39,844 bases of DNA from Pseudomonas viridiflava (GTDB lineage Bacteria; Pseudomonadota; Gammaproteobacteria; Pseudomonadales; Pseudomonadaceae). Made by a program: the position numbers and the translations under genes. Position 1 is the first letter of the stretch. Every line of letters starts with the position of its first letter. A model generated the notes under the pieces. That model ran no database searches, had not been told where the DNA came from, and saw only the letters and a list, made by a program, of their open reading frames with translations. Where the stretch lies: contig NZ_UTKY01000014.1 of assembly GCF_900583165.1 (NCBI RefSeq), positions 1 to 39,844 of the forward strand. The letters run 5' to 3'. Positions 19,931-29,821 of the stretch are shown here, piece by piece.

Positions 19931-19954
19931 AAGGCGCATCCAAGGATGCGCCTT
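19931..19954 (-). terminator. Terminator between hupB and ppiD
   Basis: AAGGCGCATC and GATGCGCCTT form a 10-bp stem with a four-base loop. Reading on the minus strand it is followed by TTTCTTAT, so it should end transcripts coming from hupB or from the folded RNA upstream. Confidence 0.75.
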
Positions 19955-19961
19955 CTCGCAA

Positions 19962-20064
19962 CTGGCGGAGCGGACGGGGGCTTTGGTTCTCCCCCCGGCG
20001 TGGCGACCCGATGCATACATGGGTCAGCTGCCGCTCCGCTGCCAGGTCGAACCTGCGTTCGACC
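19962..20064 (-). ncRNA. Strongly structured RNA region between hupB and ppiD
   Basis: CTGGC-GGAGCGG (19962-19973) pairs with CCGCTCC-GCT-GCCAG (20031-20045) to form a long outer stem with a 3-base bulge. Inside are GGGGG/CCCCC (19976-19980 with 19991-19995) and GACCC/GGGTC (20005-20009 with 20021-20025), giving a three-way junction. An 8-bp hairpin GGTCGAAC/GTTCGACC (20045-20064) adjoins it. The terminator at 19931 lies downstream on the minus strand, so the likely product is a hupB 3'-UTR RNA, a separate sRNA, or a ppiD leader. I cannot match it to a named family from memory. Confidence 0.5.
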
Positions 20065-20090
20065 CGGGTAGGTAAAGGCTGGATCGAAGC

Positions 20091-20363
20091 TTAGTTAACG
20101 GCTTCTTTCAGGGCTTTACCGGCTTTGAAACCTGGTTTCTTGGCAGCAGCGATTTTCAGGGCTGCGCCAGTCTGTGGGTTACGGCCAGTGCGAGCTGGGC
20201 GATCGGTCACAGAGAAAGTACCGAAGCCTACCAGTACTACGGAGTCGCCGGCCTTCAGAGCGCCAGTGACGGATTCGATTACTGCATCCAGCGCACGGCC
20301 AGCAGCAGCTTTCGGGATATCAGCGGATGCAGCGATAGCATCAATCAGTTCCGACTTGTTCAC
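20091..20363 (-). CDS. hupB: DNA-binding protein HU-beta
   Basis: 90 residues, the standard HU length, starting from GTG at 20363 ([20 protein letters not shown]). AAGGGG lies 7 bases upstream, and a longer ATG reading would add 28 unrelated residues. The segment [21 protein letters not shown] is the DNA-binding beta-arm with its conserved Pro (RNP). HU bends and compacts the nucleoid as a dimer. It follows lon in the usual order but has about 150 bases of separate leader and so its own promoter. Confidence 0.97.
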   Translation of the reverse strand: MNKSELIDAIAASADIPKAAAGRALDAVIESVTGALKAGDSVVLVGFGTFSVTDRPARTGRNPQTGAALKIAAAKKPGFKAGKALKEAVN

Positions 20364-20511
20364 TCTAAGTCCCCTTATATATCTATTGAGTATGATTCTA
20401 AGTTTTTTGGTGAAAGCAAAAACCAGTGCTGAATGGCCTACAGACACTTAAGAGCCGCTTTATAACAAGGGCTCTAAAAAGCTGTCAAGGAAGCCCCCAG
20501 GCTTAATCGCA

Positions 20512-22908
20512 TTAATGCGTGCTAATTCTTTCCTTGGAATCAGACTCACGTTTTTCGTCCTTGGCAACTATCTCCGGAGCCACATCTGGCAAGGGCTCCG
20601 GCGCGTATTGCAGCGCAATTTGCAGGACCTCGTCAATCCATTTAACCGGTTTAATCTGCAGATCTTGCTTGATGTTGTCAGGAATTTCCTTCAAGTCGCG
20701 AACATTCTCTTCAGGAATGATCACGGTCTTGATACCACCGCGGTGTGCAGCAAGCAATTTCTCTTTTAACCCACCGATCGCCAATACCTGGCCACGCAAG
20801 GTGATTTCGCCAGTCATTGCCACATCGGCACGCACAGGAATGCCAGTCAGTGCAGACACCAGGGCCGTGCACATGCCTACGCCAGCGCTAGGGCCGTCTT
20901 TAGGGGTCGCCCCTTCCGGCATGTGGATGTGGGTGTCGTGCTTCTCGTGGAAGTCCAGGGGAATCCCCAGGCTCTTGGCGCGGCTGCGCACCACGGTCTG
21001 CGCGGCGGTGATGGATTCAACCATCACGTCGCCAAGGGAACCGGTCTTGATCAACTGGCCTTTGCCAGGGATCACGGCGGCTTCGATGGTCAGCAACTCG
21101 CCACCCACTTGGGTCCACGCCAGACCAGTCACCTGCCCGACCTGATCCTGTTGCTCGGCCAGGCCGTAGCTGAATTTACGCACACCCAGGAAGTGCTCCA
21201 GGGAGTCGGCTGTGACCTTCACCGAGAAGCGTTTTTCCAGCGCGTGTTCCTTGACCGCCTTACGGCAGATCTTCGCAATCTGACGCTCAAGGCCCCGTAC
21301 GCCGGCCTCGCGGGTGTAGTAGCGCACGATGTCACGGATGGTGCTGACTTCGAACTCGATCTCACCCTTCTTCAAACCGTTGGCCGAAATCTGCTTGGGC
21401 GCAAGGTATTTGACAGCGATGTTGATCTTCTCGTCTTCGGTGTAACCCGGTAGACGAATCACCTCCATCCGGTCCAGCAAGGCTGGCGGAATGTTCATGG
21501 AGTTGGAGGTGCACAGGAACATTACGTCGGACAAGTCGTAGTCGACTTCCAGGTAATGGTCGTTGAAATTATGGTTCTGCTCGGGGTCGAGCACTTCCAG
21601 CAATGCCGATGCCGGATCGCCACGCATGTCGCTGCCCATTTTGTCGATTTCATCGAGCAGGAACAGCGGGTTGCGCACACCCACTTTTGTCATCTTTTGA
21701 ATCAATCTTCCTGGCATCGAACCGATGTAAGTGCGGCGATGACCACGGATTTCCGCTTCATCACGCACACCGCCGAGGGCCATGCGCACGAATTTGCGGT
21801 TGGTGGCATTAGCAATAGACTCGGCCAGGGAGGTTTTACCCACGCCAGGCGGACCCACCAGGCACAACACAGGGCCGCGAATTTTCTTCACGCGCTTTTG
21901 CACGGCGAGGTATTCGAGGATGCGTTCTTTGACTTCTTCGAGGCCATAGTGGTCGGCATCGAGGATATCTTCGGCGCGGGCCAGGTCCAGACGCACTTTG
22001 GTTTGGGCCTTCCACGGCACCTGCACCAGCCAGTCGATGTAGGAACGAACCACGGTGGCTTCGGCCGACATCGGCGACATTTGCTTGAGCTTGTTCAGCT
22101 CGGCGGTGGCTTTGGTCAGGGCGTCTTTTGGCAGGCCGGCGGCATCGATGCGCTTTTTCAGCTCTTCGATTTCGTTGTGACCGTCTTCACTGTCGCCGAG
22201 CTCTTTCTGAATGGCCTTCATCTGCTCATTCAAATAGTACTCGCGCTGGCTGCGTTCCATTTGTTTCTTCACGCGACCACGAATGCGTTTTTCAACCTGC
22301 AACAGATCGATTTCGGCATCCAGCAGCGCCAGCACGTGCTCTACACGGGCTGACAGGTCGATAATTTCGAGGATGTCCTGCTTCTGCTCGATTTTCAGCG
22401 CCATGTGCGCGGCCATGGTGTCGACCAGGCGGCTCGGCTCATCGATGCTGTTGAGGGAAGACAGCACTTCAGCCGGGACTTTCTTGCCCAACTGCACATA
22501 CTGCTCGAACTGCGAGAGCAGGCTGCGTACAAAAACTTCGGATTCACGCTCAGGGGCATCGACTTCGTCGATCAGCGCCACTTCAGCGCGTAGGTGGCCA
22601 TCCACCTCCATGAAGCGCTCTACAGCACCACGCTGCTCGCCCTCGACCAACACCTTGACGGTGCCATCGGGCAGCTTGAGCAGTTGCAGGACAGTCGCAA
22701 TGGTACCAACGCGATACAGGGCGTCTTCGCCTGGATCATCATCAGCAGGGTTTCTCTGGGCCAACAGCAGGATCTGCTTGTCGCCCGTCATCGCGGCCTC
22801 TAGGGCTTCGATAGACTTCTCGCGCCCCACGAACAGCGGGATAACCATGTGCGGATAGACGACGACATCACGCAACGGCAGGAGAGGCAATTCAATGGTG
22901 GTCTTCAT
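20512..22908 (-). CDS. lon: ATP-dependent protease Lon
   Basis: 798 residues. N-terminal substrate-binding domain (LPLLPLRDVVVYPHMVIPLFVGR), AAA+ module with Walker A GPPGVGKTS and Walker B FLLDEIDKM, and C-terminal serine protease domain with the Ser674-Lys717 dyad (DGPSAGV, GGLKEK). Lon degrades misfolded proteins and short-lived regulators in the cytoplasm. A heat-shock-type promoter precedes it and a terminator separates it from clpX, so it is its own transcription unit. Confidence 0.98.
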   Translation of the reverse strand: MKTTIELPLLPLRDVVVYPHMVIPLFVGREKSIEALEAAMTGDKQILLLAQRNPADDDPGEDALYRVGTIATVLQLLKLPDGTVKVLVEGEQRGAVERFMEVDGHLRAEVALIDEVDAPERESEVFVRSLLSQFEQYVQLGKKVPAEVLSSLNSIDEPSRLVDTMAAHMALKIEQKQDILEIIDLSARVEHVLALLDAEIDLLQVEKRIRGRVKKQMERSQREYYLNEQMKAIQKELGDSEDGHNEIEELKKRIDAAGLPKDALTKATAELNKLKQMSPMSAEATVVRSYIDWLVQVPWKAQTKVRLDLARAEDILDADHYGLEEVKERILEYLAVQKRVKKIRGPVLCLVGPPGVGKTSLAESIANATNRKFVRMALGGVRDEAEIRGHRRTYIGSMPGRLIQKMTKVGVRNPLFLLDEIDKMGSDMRGDPASALLEVLDPEQNHNFNDHYLEVDYDLSDVMFLCTSNSMNIPPALLDRMEVIRLPGYTEDEKINIAVKYLAPKQISANGLKKGEIEFEVSTIRDIVRYYTREAGVRGLERQIAKICRKAVKEHALEKRFSVKVTADSLEHFLGVRKFSYGLAEQQDQVGQVTGLAWTQVGGELLTIEAAVIPGKGQLIKTGSLGDVMVESITAAQTVVRSRAKSLGIPLDFHEKHDTHIHMPEGATPKDGPSAGVGMCTALVSALTGIPVRADVAMTGEITLRGQVLAIGGLKEKLLAAHRGGIKTVIIPEENVRDLKEIPDNIKQDLQIKPVKWIDEVLQIALQYAPEPLPDVAPEIVAKDEKRESDSKERISTH

Positions 22909-22949
22909 GATTTCGCCTCTATGACAGATGAAAAATTAGCTTGAAACCA

Positions 22950-22978
22950 AGATGGGGGCTGCATGCAAAAAAAACAAG
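22950..22978 (-). promoter_or_regulatory. Sigma-32 (RpoH) promoter of lon
   Basis: On the minus strand CTTGTT (22973-22978) and CCCCATCT (22950-22957) are 15 bases apart. The -10 is an exact match to the heat-shock CCCCATNT consensus and the -35 matches four of six bases of CTTGAA. It sits about 40 bases upstream of the lon start codon, and lon is an established heat-shock gene. Confidence 0.7.
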
Positions 22979-23036
22979 CTTATTGCCAGCAGTTAAACGC
23001 AGGAAACGCCCGGGAGTAAAAAACACTGCAAAAACA

Positions 23037-23058
23037 AAGGGGCCCCTAGAGGCCCCTT
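23037..23058 (-). terminator. Terminator between clpX and lon
   Basis: AAGGGGCC and GGCCCCTT form an 8-bp stem around CCTAGA. On the minus strand it is followed by TGTTTTTG, fitting a rho-independent terminator about 25 bases after the clpX stop. Confidence 0.85.
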
Positions 23059-23082
23059 GTTTTTACCGCAACTGCAAAACGC

Positions 23083-24366
<1,284 letters not shown>

Positions 24367-24415
24367 TCGTTCGATCCAAATCCGATAGGCTTGCAACACA
24401 AGATGAAGGCTTATG

Positions 24416-24435
24416 CGGGCTTTTTCAAGCCCGCA
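24416..24435 (-). terminator. Hairpin between clpP and clpX
   Basis: GCGGGCTT/AAGCCCGC with a 4-base loop. The downstream T-run is poor, so it may only attenuate read-through from clpP into clpX. Confidence 0.5.
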
Positions 24436-24478
24436 AATTGTCAGACATGCCGACTAGCCCTATTTTGAGTGGCTTGTA

Positions 24479-25114
24479 TTAAGCGGGGCGCTGACTGATC
24501 ACTGCGTCGATCAGCCCGTATGCCTTGGCCGCTTCGGCGCTCATGAAGTTGTCGCGGTTGGTGTCGCGCTCAATTTCTTCCAGGGTATGCCCGCTGTGCT
24601 TGGCCATCAGCGTGTTGAGACGCTCACGGATAAACAGGATTTCCTTGGCATGGATTTCGATATCCGACGCCTGGCCCTGGAAACCGCCCAGTGGCTGGTG
24701 AATCATCACGCGGGAGTTCGGCAGGCAGAAACGCTTGCCTTCGGCACCTGCGGTCAGCAGGAACGCACCCATGCTGCAGGCTTGGCCGATGCAGGTGGTC
24801 GACACGTTTGGCTTGATGAACTGCATGGTGTCGTAGATCGACATGCCCGCCGTTACCGAACCGCCTGGGGAGTTGATGTAGAGATGGATGTCCTTGTCCG
24901 GGTTTTCCGCTTCAAGGAACAGCAGTTGCGCACAGATCAGGTTGGCCATGTAGTCCTCTACCGGGCCCACCAGAAAGATCACTCGCTCCTTGAGCAGGCG
25001 CGAGTAGATGTCGTAGGCGCGTTCGCCACGAGCGGACTGCTCGACAACCATCGGGACCAAGCCGCCAGCGGCCTGGATATCAGAGTTCTGCTGAATATAG
25101 GAATTACGGAACAT
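24479..25114 (-). CDS. clpP: ClpP, proteolytic subunit of ClpXP/ClpAP
   Basis: 211 residues. The catalytic triad is visible: Ser114 (GQACSMGAF), His139 ([10 protein letters not shown]) and Asp188 (ERDTNRDNF), each three residues after its E. coli precursor position. [29 protein letters not shown] is the N-terminal conserved region, of which the first residues are probably a cleaved propeptide. It forms a double heptameric barrel with ClpX or ClpA. It follows tig on the same strand; a hairpin lies between them. Confidence 0.98.
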   Translation of the reverse strand: MFRNSYIQQNSDIQAAGGLVPMVVEQSARGERAYDIYSRLLKERVIFLVGPVEDYMANLICAQLLFLEAENPDKDIHLYINSPGGSVTAGMSIYDTMQFIKPNVSTTCIGQACSMGAFLLTAGAEGKRFCLPNSRVMIHQPLGGFQGQASDIEIHAKEILFIRERLNTLMAKHSGHTLEEIERDTNRDNFMSAEAAKAYGLIDAVISQRPA

Positions 25115-25153
25115 GCTCTGCAGTTACTCCCAAATAGTCATGTCTTGAAAACG

Positions 25154-25180
25154 CATAAGCCAGCGCGAGGCTGGCTTATG
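25154..25180 (-). terminator. Hairpin between tig and clpP
   Basis: CATAAGCCAGC and GCTGGCTTATG form a perfect 11-bp stem with a 5-base loop, just after the tig stop. On the minus strand only a weak GTTTT tract follows, so termination may be partial. Confidence 0.65.
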
Positions 25181-25205
25181 GTTGTATTTCCAACGAGTTG
25201 GACAA

Positions 25206-26516
25206 TCAGTCGGCTTGTGCTGCTTCCGCCGGCTTGACTGCTTCTTCGTAAGAGACCGCTTTATCGGTCACCTTAGCCTTCTGCAGAACAGTATCCACAA
25301 CTTGTTCTTCCAGCACAACCGAACGTACTTCGTTCAGCTGTTGGTCGTTCTTGTAGTACCAAGCTACGACCTGCTCAGGCTCCTGGTAGGCCGAAGCCAT
25401 TTCCTGGATCATTTCGCGAACGCGGTCTTCGTCAGGCTTGAGGTCGAACTGCTTGACCACTTCAGCCACGATCAGGCCGAGCACAACGCGGCGCTTGGCT
25501 TGCTCTTCGAACAGTTCGGCCGGCAGTTGGTCAGGCTTGATGTTGCCACCAAACTGCTGAACAGCTTGAACGCGCAGGCGATCCACTTCGTTGGACAACA
25601 GAGCCTTAGGCACTTCGATCGGGTTGGCAGCCAGCAGGCCGTCCATTACCTGGTTCTTGACCTTGGACTTGATGGCCTGACGCAGCTCGCGCTCCATGTT
25701 CTTGCGAACTTCGGTGCGGAAGCCTTCGATACCGGTTTCCTTGATACCGAATTGAGCGAAGAACTCTTCGTTCAGCTCTGGCAGCTTAGGCTCGGAAACG
25801 CTGTTGACAGTGACGGTGAACTCGGCGGCTTTACCCGCCAGGTCCAGGTTCTGGTAGTCAGCAGGGAAAGTCAGGTTCAGAACGCGCTCTTCGCCGGCTT
25901 TGGCGCCAACCAGACCGTCTTCGAAACCGGGAATCATGCGGTTGGAACCCAGTACCAACTGAGTGCCCTTGGCGGAGCCGCCAGCGAATACTTCGCCGTC
26001 AACCTTGCCAACGAAATCGATGTTCAACTGGTCTTCGTTCTGGGCAGCACGGTCGGCCACTTCAAAACGAGTGTTCTGCTTGCGCAGGATTTCCAGCATG
26101 TTGTCCAGGTCCGAATCAGCCACTTCGGCGCTCAGACGCTCGATTTCGATACCGTCGAAACCGGCCACTTCAAATTCTGGGAACACTTCGAACGTGGCAA
26201 TGTATTCCAGGTCCTTGCCCGCTTCCAGGGACTTAGGCTCGATCGAAGGCGAGCCAGCCGGGTTCAGCTTATGCTCAACAACGGCTTCGTAGAAAGAAGC
26301 CTGGATCACGTCACCCACAGCTTCCTGGCGCGCATCAGCACCAAAACGGCGCTTGATTTCGCTCATCGGCACTTTGCCTGGACGGAAACCCGCGATCTTG
26401 GCCTTCTGGGCAGTCTGCTGCAGACGCTTGTTTACCGCAGTCTCAATACGCTCAGCCGGCACGGTGATGCTCAGGCGGCGCTCGATAGCAGTAGTATTTT
26501 CAACAGAAACTTGCAT
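25206..26516 (-). CDS. tig: Trigger factor
   Basis: 436 residues from the ATG at 26516 ([20 protein letters not shown]). The ribosome-binding signature [17 protein letters not shown] is at about residues 44-60, the central FKBP-like isomerase domain at about 155-245 ([19 protein letters not shown]), and the helical chaperone domain follows. It binds nascent chains at the ribosome exit. ATTCCTCGTT on the plus strand supplies AACGAGGAAT ahead of the start. The tail is alanine/glutamate-rich. Confidence 0.97.
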   Translation of the reverse strand: MQVSVENTTAIERRLSITVPAERIETAVNKRLQQTAQKAKIAGFRPGKVPMSEIKRRFGADARQEAVGDVIQASFYEAVVEHKLNPAGSPSIEPKSLEAGKDLEYIATFEVFPEFEVAGFDGIEIERLSAEVADSDLDNMLEILRKQNTRFEVADRAAQNEDQLNIDFVGKVDGEVFAGGSAKGTQLVLGSNRMIPGFEDGLVGAKAGEERVLNLTFPADYQNLDLAGKAAEFTVTVNSVSEPKLPELNEEFFAQFGIKETGIEGFRTEVRKNMERELRQAIKSKVKNQVMDGLLAANPIEVPKALLSNEVDRLRVQAVQQFGGNIKPDQLPAELFEEQAKRRVVLGLIVAEVVKQFDLKPDEDRVREMIQEMASAYQEPEQVVAWYYKNDQQLNEVRSVVLEEQVVDTVLQKAKVTDKAVSYEEAVKPAEAAQAD

Positions 26517-26881
26517 GGATATTCCTCGTTGCACAGACGTTAGCCGGCCATTTCCGACCCCAATCAAGGGCATGCATTCTAGAGGGTCAAACTCAAGAAG
26601 TCACCCTACTGGAAATACGCCCGAAAACAGCCGGTAATTTATCGGTACGAAGGCACTGAAGCACCTCGCCCCGGTGACAAATACAGACAATCACGCCAGG
26701 GCTCTGCGCCGCCCCTTCTATATAGAGAAGAAGCCGTCATCCATCTCCCTGACGCCCCACCCTGAACACAGGGCGAGCAGGCAGTGCCGTATCATCGAGA
26801 CACATAAATACGATGAAACGCCCCGCCGTTGCGACCCAGAACCTGCAGCCGCCGGATTTTCGAACCGCTAAAACCAAAAAA
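26517..26881. other. Gene-free stretch upstream of tig
   Basis: About 365 bases hold the tig promoter region and the end of the tRNA transcript. On the minus strand TGACTT-N16-TAGAAT at about 26586-26613 is a possible weak promoter for tig. Reading frames here are short and lack ribosome sites, and I see no other gene. Confidence 0.5.
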
Positions 26882-26907
26882 GGCGCCAGACTGTTAAATC
26901 TGGCGCC
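26882..26907 (-). terminator. Terminator of the tRNA operon
   Basis: GGCGCCAGA/TCTGGCGCC (9-bp stem, 8-base loop) lies 10 bases past the last tRNA, with a T-run on the minus strand (AAAAAA on the plus strand just left of the stem). Confidence 0.9.
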
Positions 26908-26916
26908 CTTCGAATA

Positions 26917-26993
26917 TGGGGTGGACGAAGGGGATCGAACCCTCGACAACGGGAGTCACAATCCCGTGCTCTACCAACTGAGCTACGCCCACC
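26917..26993 (-). tRNA. tRNA-His (GTG), copy 2
   Basis: Full cloverleaf of 77 bases including the G-1 typical of tRNA-His and an encoded CCA. The anticodon loop reads TTGTGAC, anticodon GTG; the T arm is GGGTTCGATCCC. It is identical to the other His gene 297 bases away and last in the cluster. Confidence 0.96.
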
Positions 26994-27071
26994 ATATTGC
27001 ATTAGCAAAGAACTCGAACATCTTCTTTGCTGAACCTCACCCCACCTTACGGTGCGGCGACGCCTTGAAAT

Positions 27072-27156
27072 TGGTGCGGATGAAGAGACTCGAACTCTTA
27101 CGCCTTGCGGCGCTGGAACCTAAATCCAGTGTGTCTACCAATTCCACCACATCCGC
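27072..27156 (-). tRNA. tRNA-Leu (TAG)
   Basis: 85 bases with a long variable arm as expected for a class II tRNA, encoded CCA, and anticodon TAG in the stem-loop CTGGATTTAGGTTCCAG. T arm GAGTTCGAGTC. Confidence 0.96.
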
Positions 27157-27174
27157 GCTTGAAGCTCTTAAAGC

Positions 27175-27205
27175 AAAGGCGCCTGACGATTAATCGGGCG
27201 CCTTT
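27175..27205. other. Hairpin in the tRNA spacer
   Basis: AAAGGCGCC and GGCGCCTTT flank a smaller inner dyad CGATTAATCG. It lies between tRNA-His and tRNA-Leu and could be a processing signal or a leaky terminator. A second spacer hairpin, AGCAAAGAA/TTCTTTGCT, lies at 27004-27031 before the last His gene. Confidence 0.55.
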
Positions 27206-27213
27206 TCAAAATA

Positions 27214-27290
27214 TGGGGTGGACGAAGGGGATCGAACCCTCGACAACGGGAGTCACAATCCCGTGCTCTACCAACTGAGCTACGCCCACC
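27214..27290 (-). tRNA. tRNA-His (GTG), copy 1
   Basis: 77 bases, identical to the copy at 26917, including the G-1 and encoded CCA. The first bases of the downstream flank (ATAT) are also shared, so the pair arose by duplication or is kept identical by gene conversion. Confidence 0.96.
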
Positions 27291-27321
27291 ATCTAACGCT
27301 ACTTGTGCCAAAGCTGCCTAA

Positions 27322-27398
27322 TGGCGCACCCGGCAGGACTCGAACCTGCGACCATCCGCTTAGAAGGCGGATGCTCTATCCAGCTGAGCTACGGGCGC
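27322..27398 (-). tRNA. tRNA-Arg (TCT)
   Basis: 77 bases starting GCGCCCGTAGCTCAGCTGG, anticodon TCT in CCGCCTTCTAAGCGG, T arm AGGTTCGAGTCCT and encoded CCA. It is first in the four-tRNA transcript. Confidence 0.96.
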
Positions 27399-27516
27399 CT
27401 GATTAATCTGTATTCTATTAGGACTACAAACTAAGTGCTTCCAGCCTCACAGAACAACACTCTATTCTGCTTGACCTTCTTAACCAGTGCTAGGCTGTGC
27501 CCGACAAGTGCGACGA

Positions 27517-27545
27517 ATAGTATAGAGGGCCTCGAAACCCGTCAA
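27517..27545 (-). promoter_or_regulatory. Strong sigma-70 promoter of the tRNA operon
   Basis: On the minus strand TTGACG (27540-27545) and TACTAT (27517-27522) are 17 bases apart. An A/T-rich tract at about 27546-27580 resembles an UP element and a GC-rich discriminator follows the -10, as expected for a stable-RNA promoter. The gene-free stretch 27399-27677 otherwise holds only the tRNA leader and the folD upstream region. Confidence 0.8.
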
Positions 27546-27677
27546 ATCTTTTTTGAAAAAAATTCATTTTATTTAAGGGGTTAGGGCAATTTGCAGACCA
27601 AGCGCCTTTGCCCTCACGCCATGGCATGCGAGAATGCGCGCACTTTTCTTCCCCCTCTCGATGGTTAATCACGCGTA

Positions 27678-28532
27678 ATGACTGCACAACTTATCGACGG
27701 CAAATCAATCGCCGCCAGCCTGCGCCAGCAGATCGCCAAACGAGTCACTGAGCGCAGCCAGCAAGGCCTGCGCACGCCAGGCCTCGCGGTGATCCTGGTC
27801 GGCAGCGATCCTGCCTCTCAGGTTTATGTCTCGCACAAGCGTAAAGACTGTGAAGAGGTCGGCTTTATTTCCAAGGCTTACGACCTGCCTGCCGAGACCT
27901 CCCAACAGGCCCTCACCGACCTGATCGACGGTCTCAACGACGACGCGGGTATCGACGGCATCCTGCTGCAACTGCCACTGCCGGCACATCTGGACGCCTC
28001 CAAACTGCTGGAGCGCATTCGCCCCGATAAGGATGTCGACGGTTTCCATCCTTATAACGTTGGCCGCCTGGCCCAGCGTATCCCACTGCTGCGCCCCTGC
28101 ACCCCGAAGGGCATCATGACCCTGCTGGAAAGCACCGGTGTCGATTTGTACGGCCTGGATGCAGTCGTCGTCGGCGCATCCAACATTGTCGGGCGCCCGA
28201 TGGCCATGGAACTGCTGCTGGCCGGTTGTACCGTGACCGTAACGCACCGTTTCACCAAAGATCTCGCCGGCCACGTTGGTCGTGCCGACCTGGTGGTCGT
28301 TGCCGCTGGCAAACCGGGCCTGGTCAAAGGTGAATGGATCAAGGAAGGCGCCATCGTCATCGACGTGGGCATCAATCGCCAGGAAGACGGCAAGCTGGTA
28401 GGCGACGTGGTATACGAAACCGCCCTGCCCCGTGCCGGCTGGATCACGCCAGTGCCGGGTGGCGTCGGCCCGATGACCCGCGCCTGTTTGCTGGAAAACA
28501 CGCTGTACGCAGCAGAAACCCTGCACGACTAA
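27678..28532 (+). CDS. folD: Methylene-tetrahydrofolate dehydrogenase / methenyl-THF cyclohydrolase
   Basis: 284 residues, standard FolD length. This bifunctional enzyme converts 5,10-methylene-THF to 10-formyl-THF in the cytoplasm. Visible motifs are [13 protein letters not shown] (catalytic Lys), [26 protein letters not shown], and [16 protein letters not shown] for NADP binding, then [18 protein letters not shown] at the C-terminus. It is divergent from the tRNA cluster. A terminator follows the stop. Confidence 0.98.
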   Translation: MTAQLIDGKSIAASLRQQIAKRVTERSQQGLRTPGLAVILVGSDPASQVYVSHKRKDCEEVGFISKAYDLPAETSQQALTDLIDGLNDDAGIDGILLQLPLPAHLDASKLLERIRPDKDVDGFHPYNVGRLAQRIPLLRPCTPKGIMTLLESTGVDLYGLDAVVVGASNIVGRPMAMELLLAGCTVTVTHRFTKDLAGHVGRADLVVVAAGKPGLVKGEWIKEGAIVIDVGINRQEDGKLVGDVVYETALPRAGWITPVPGGVGPMTRACLLENTLYAAETLHD

Positions 28533-28547
28533 TAACCCGCCGTGCTG

Positions 28548-28577
28548 AAAAAGCCCTGCCTTATCGCAGGGCTTTTT
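28548..28577 (+). terminator. folD terminator
   Basis: AGCCCTGC/GCAGGGCT stem with a 6-base loop, preceded by A's and followed by TTTTT on the plus strand. Confidence 0.92.
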
Positions 28578-28739
28578 ATTGGCTGCTACAAAAGCCTTTT
28601 TTCTTATTTTTTAAGCACTTTCGCCGGGTTTTAGAAGAACATTCGACAGTTTCTGATCCATACTCCTAAAATGTAACGACGTTTGTCATATAACCGGTTT
28701 CCCACCGGTCTTTCCTTACTTTTTAGCGAGTTCATCCGC

Positions 28740-29663
28740 GTGAAAATTCGTCTCTCTCTCGTCAGCCTATTTCTTGCACTTACAGGCACCTTCGCGCACG
28801 CCGCCGAGACCACCCAGGCGCCGCGTGACACGTCCAAACTGCAAATCGCCTCCGGCAGCGCCATGCTGGTGGACCTGCAGACCAACAAGGTCATCTATTC
28901 CAGCAACCCCGACGTGGTGGTGCCTATCGCGTCAGTGAGCAAGCTGATGACCGGCCTGATCGTGCTTGAAGCCAAGCAGAACATGGACGAGTACATCGAT
29001 ATCAACATCAAGGACACGCCAGAAATGAAAGGCGTGTTCTCCCGCGTGAAAATCGGCAGCGAAATGCCGCGCAAAGAAATGCTGCTGATCGCGCTGATGT
29101 CCTCGGAAAACCGCGCCGCCGCGAGCCTGGCCCACCACTACCCTGGCGGCTACCCAGCCTTTATCGCCGCGATGAACGCCAAGGCCAAGGCGCTGGGCAT
29201 GAACAACACTCATTATGTGGAGCCGACTGGCTTGTCGATTCACAACGTCTCCACTGCCCGCGACCTGAGCAAGCTGCTGGCCGCCGCGCGTCACTATCCG
29301 ATGCTGAGCCAGTTGAGCACCACTAAGGAAAAGACCGTTTCGTTCCGCAAGCCTAACTACACGTTGGGCTTCTCCAACACTGATCACCTGATCAACCGCG
29401 CCAACTGGGACATCAAGCTGACCAAGACTGGTTTTACCAACCAGGCCGGCCACTGCTTGGTGCTGGTGACCAGCATGGGTAACCGCCCGGTGTCGTTGGT
29501 GATCCTGGATGCGTTTGGCAAGTTCACCCACTTTGCGGATGCCAGCCGCATTCGCAATTGGGTTGAAACCGGCAAGAGTGGTTCGGTGCCGGATGTAGCG
29601 TTGCGCTACAAGGCCGATAAAAACCTGAAGAATCGCCCGAACGCAGCAGAAGTGCGTCGGTAA
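28740..29663 (+). CDS. pbpG: D-alanyl-D-alanine endopeptidase (PBP7)
   Basis: 307 residues from GTG at 28740. The signal peptide [20 protein letters not shown] sends it to the periplasm. The penicilloyl-serine motifs are complete: Ser65-x-x-Lys68 (SVSK), Ser122-Glu-Asn124 (SEN) and Lys229-Thr-Gly231 (KTG). PBP7-type enzymes cut D-Ala-DAP cross-links in peptidoglycan. A GTG start was chosen because it gives a canonical signal peptide; an upstream in-frame TTG has none. Confidence 0.92.
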   Translation: MKIRLSLVSLFLALTGTFAHAAETTQAPRDTSKLQIASGSAMLVDLQTNKVIYSSNPDVVVPIASVSKLMTGLIVLEAKQNMDEYIDINIKDTPEMKGVFSRVKIGSEMPRKEMLLIALMSSENRAAASLAHHYPGGYPAFIAAMNAKAKALGMNNTHYVEPTGLSIHNVSTARDLSKLLAAARHYPMLSQLSTTKEKTVSFRKPNYTLGFSNTDHLINRANWDIKLTKTGFTNQAGHCLVLVTSMGNRPVSLVILDAFGKFTHFADASRIRNWVETGKSGSVPDVALRYKADKNLKNRPNAAEVRR

Positions 29664-29697
29664 GCCACTACCTCAATTCCAATATGAAATGCTCAAA

Positions 29698-29802
29698 TGT
29701 GGGAGGGGGCTTGCCCCCCGCTGACAGTGGGTCAGTTGATAACTATGTGACTGAAACACCGCTATCGGGGGCAAGTCGAATCGTCGCACCGCCCCTCCCA
29801 CA
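29698..29802. repeat. REPIN with a foreign insert in the right REP
   Basis: The left REP is complete. The right one reads GGGGGCAAG, then TCGAATCGTCGCACCG, then CCCCTCCCACA, so 16 bases replace the palindrome centre. GCAAGTCGAATCGTCGCACC is, from memory, part of another repeat common in this group, so this may be a hybrid of two repeat classes. Confidence 0.7.
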
Positions 29803-29821
29803 TTGACCTAGACATGATGGA

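Noticed and set aside
20045..20064. GGTCGAAC hairpin resembling a tRNA T arm
   Set aside because: No acceptor, D or anticodon arms can be drawn around it.
24416..24435. CTTGAAAAAG upstream of clpX as a heat-shock -35
   Set aside because: No CCCCAT-type -10 lies at a usable distance; the bases are better explained by the hairpin.
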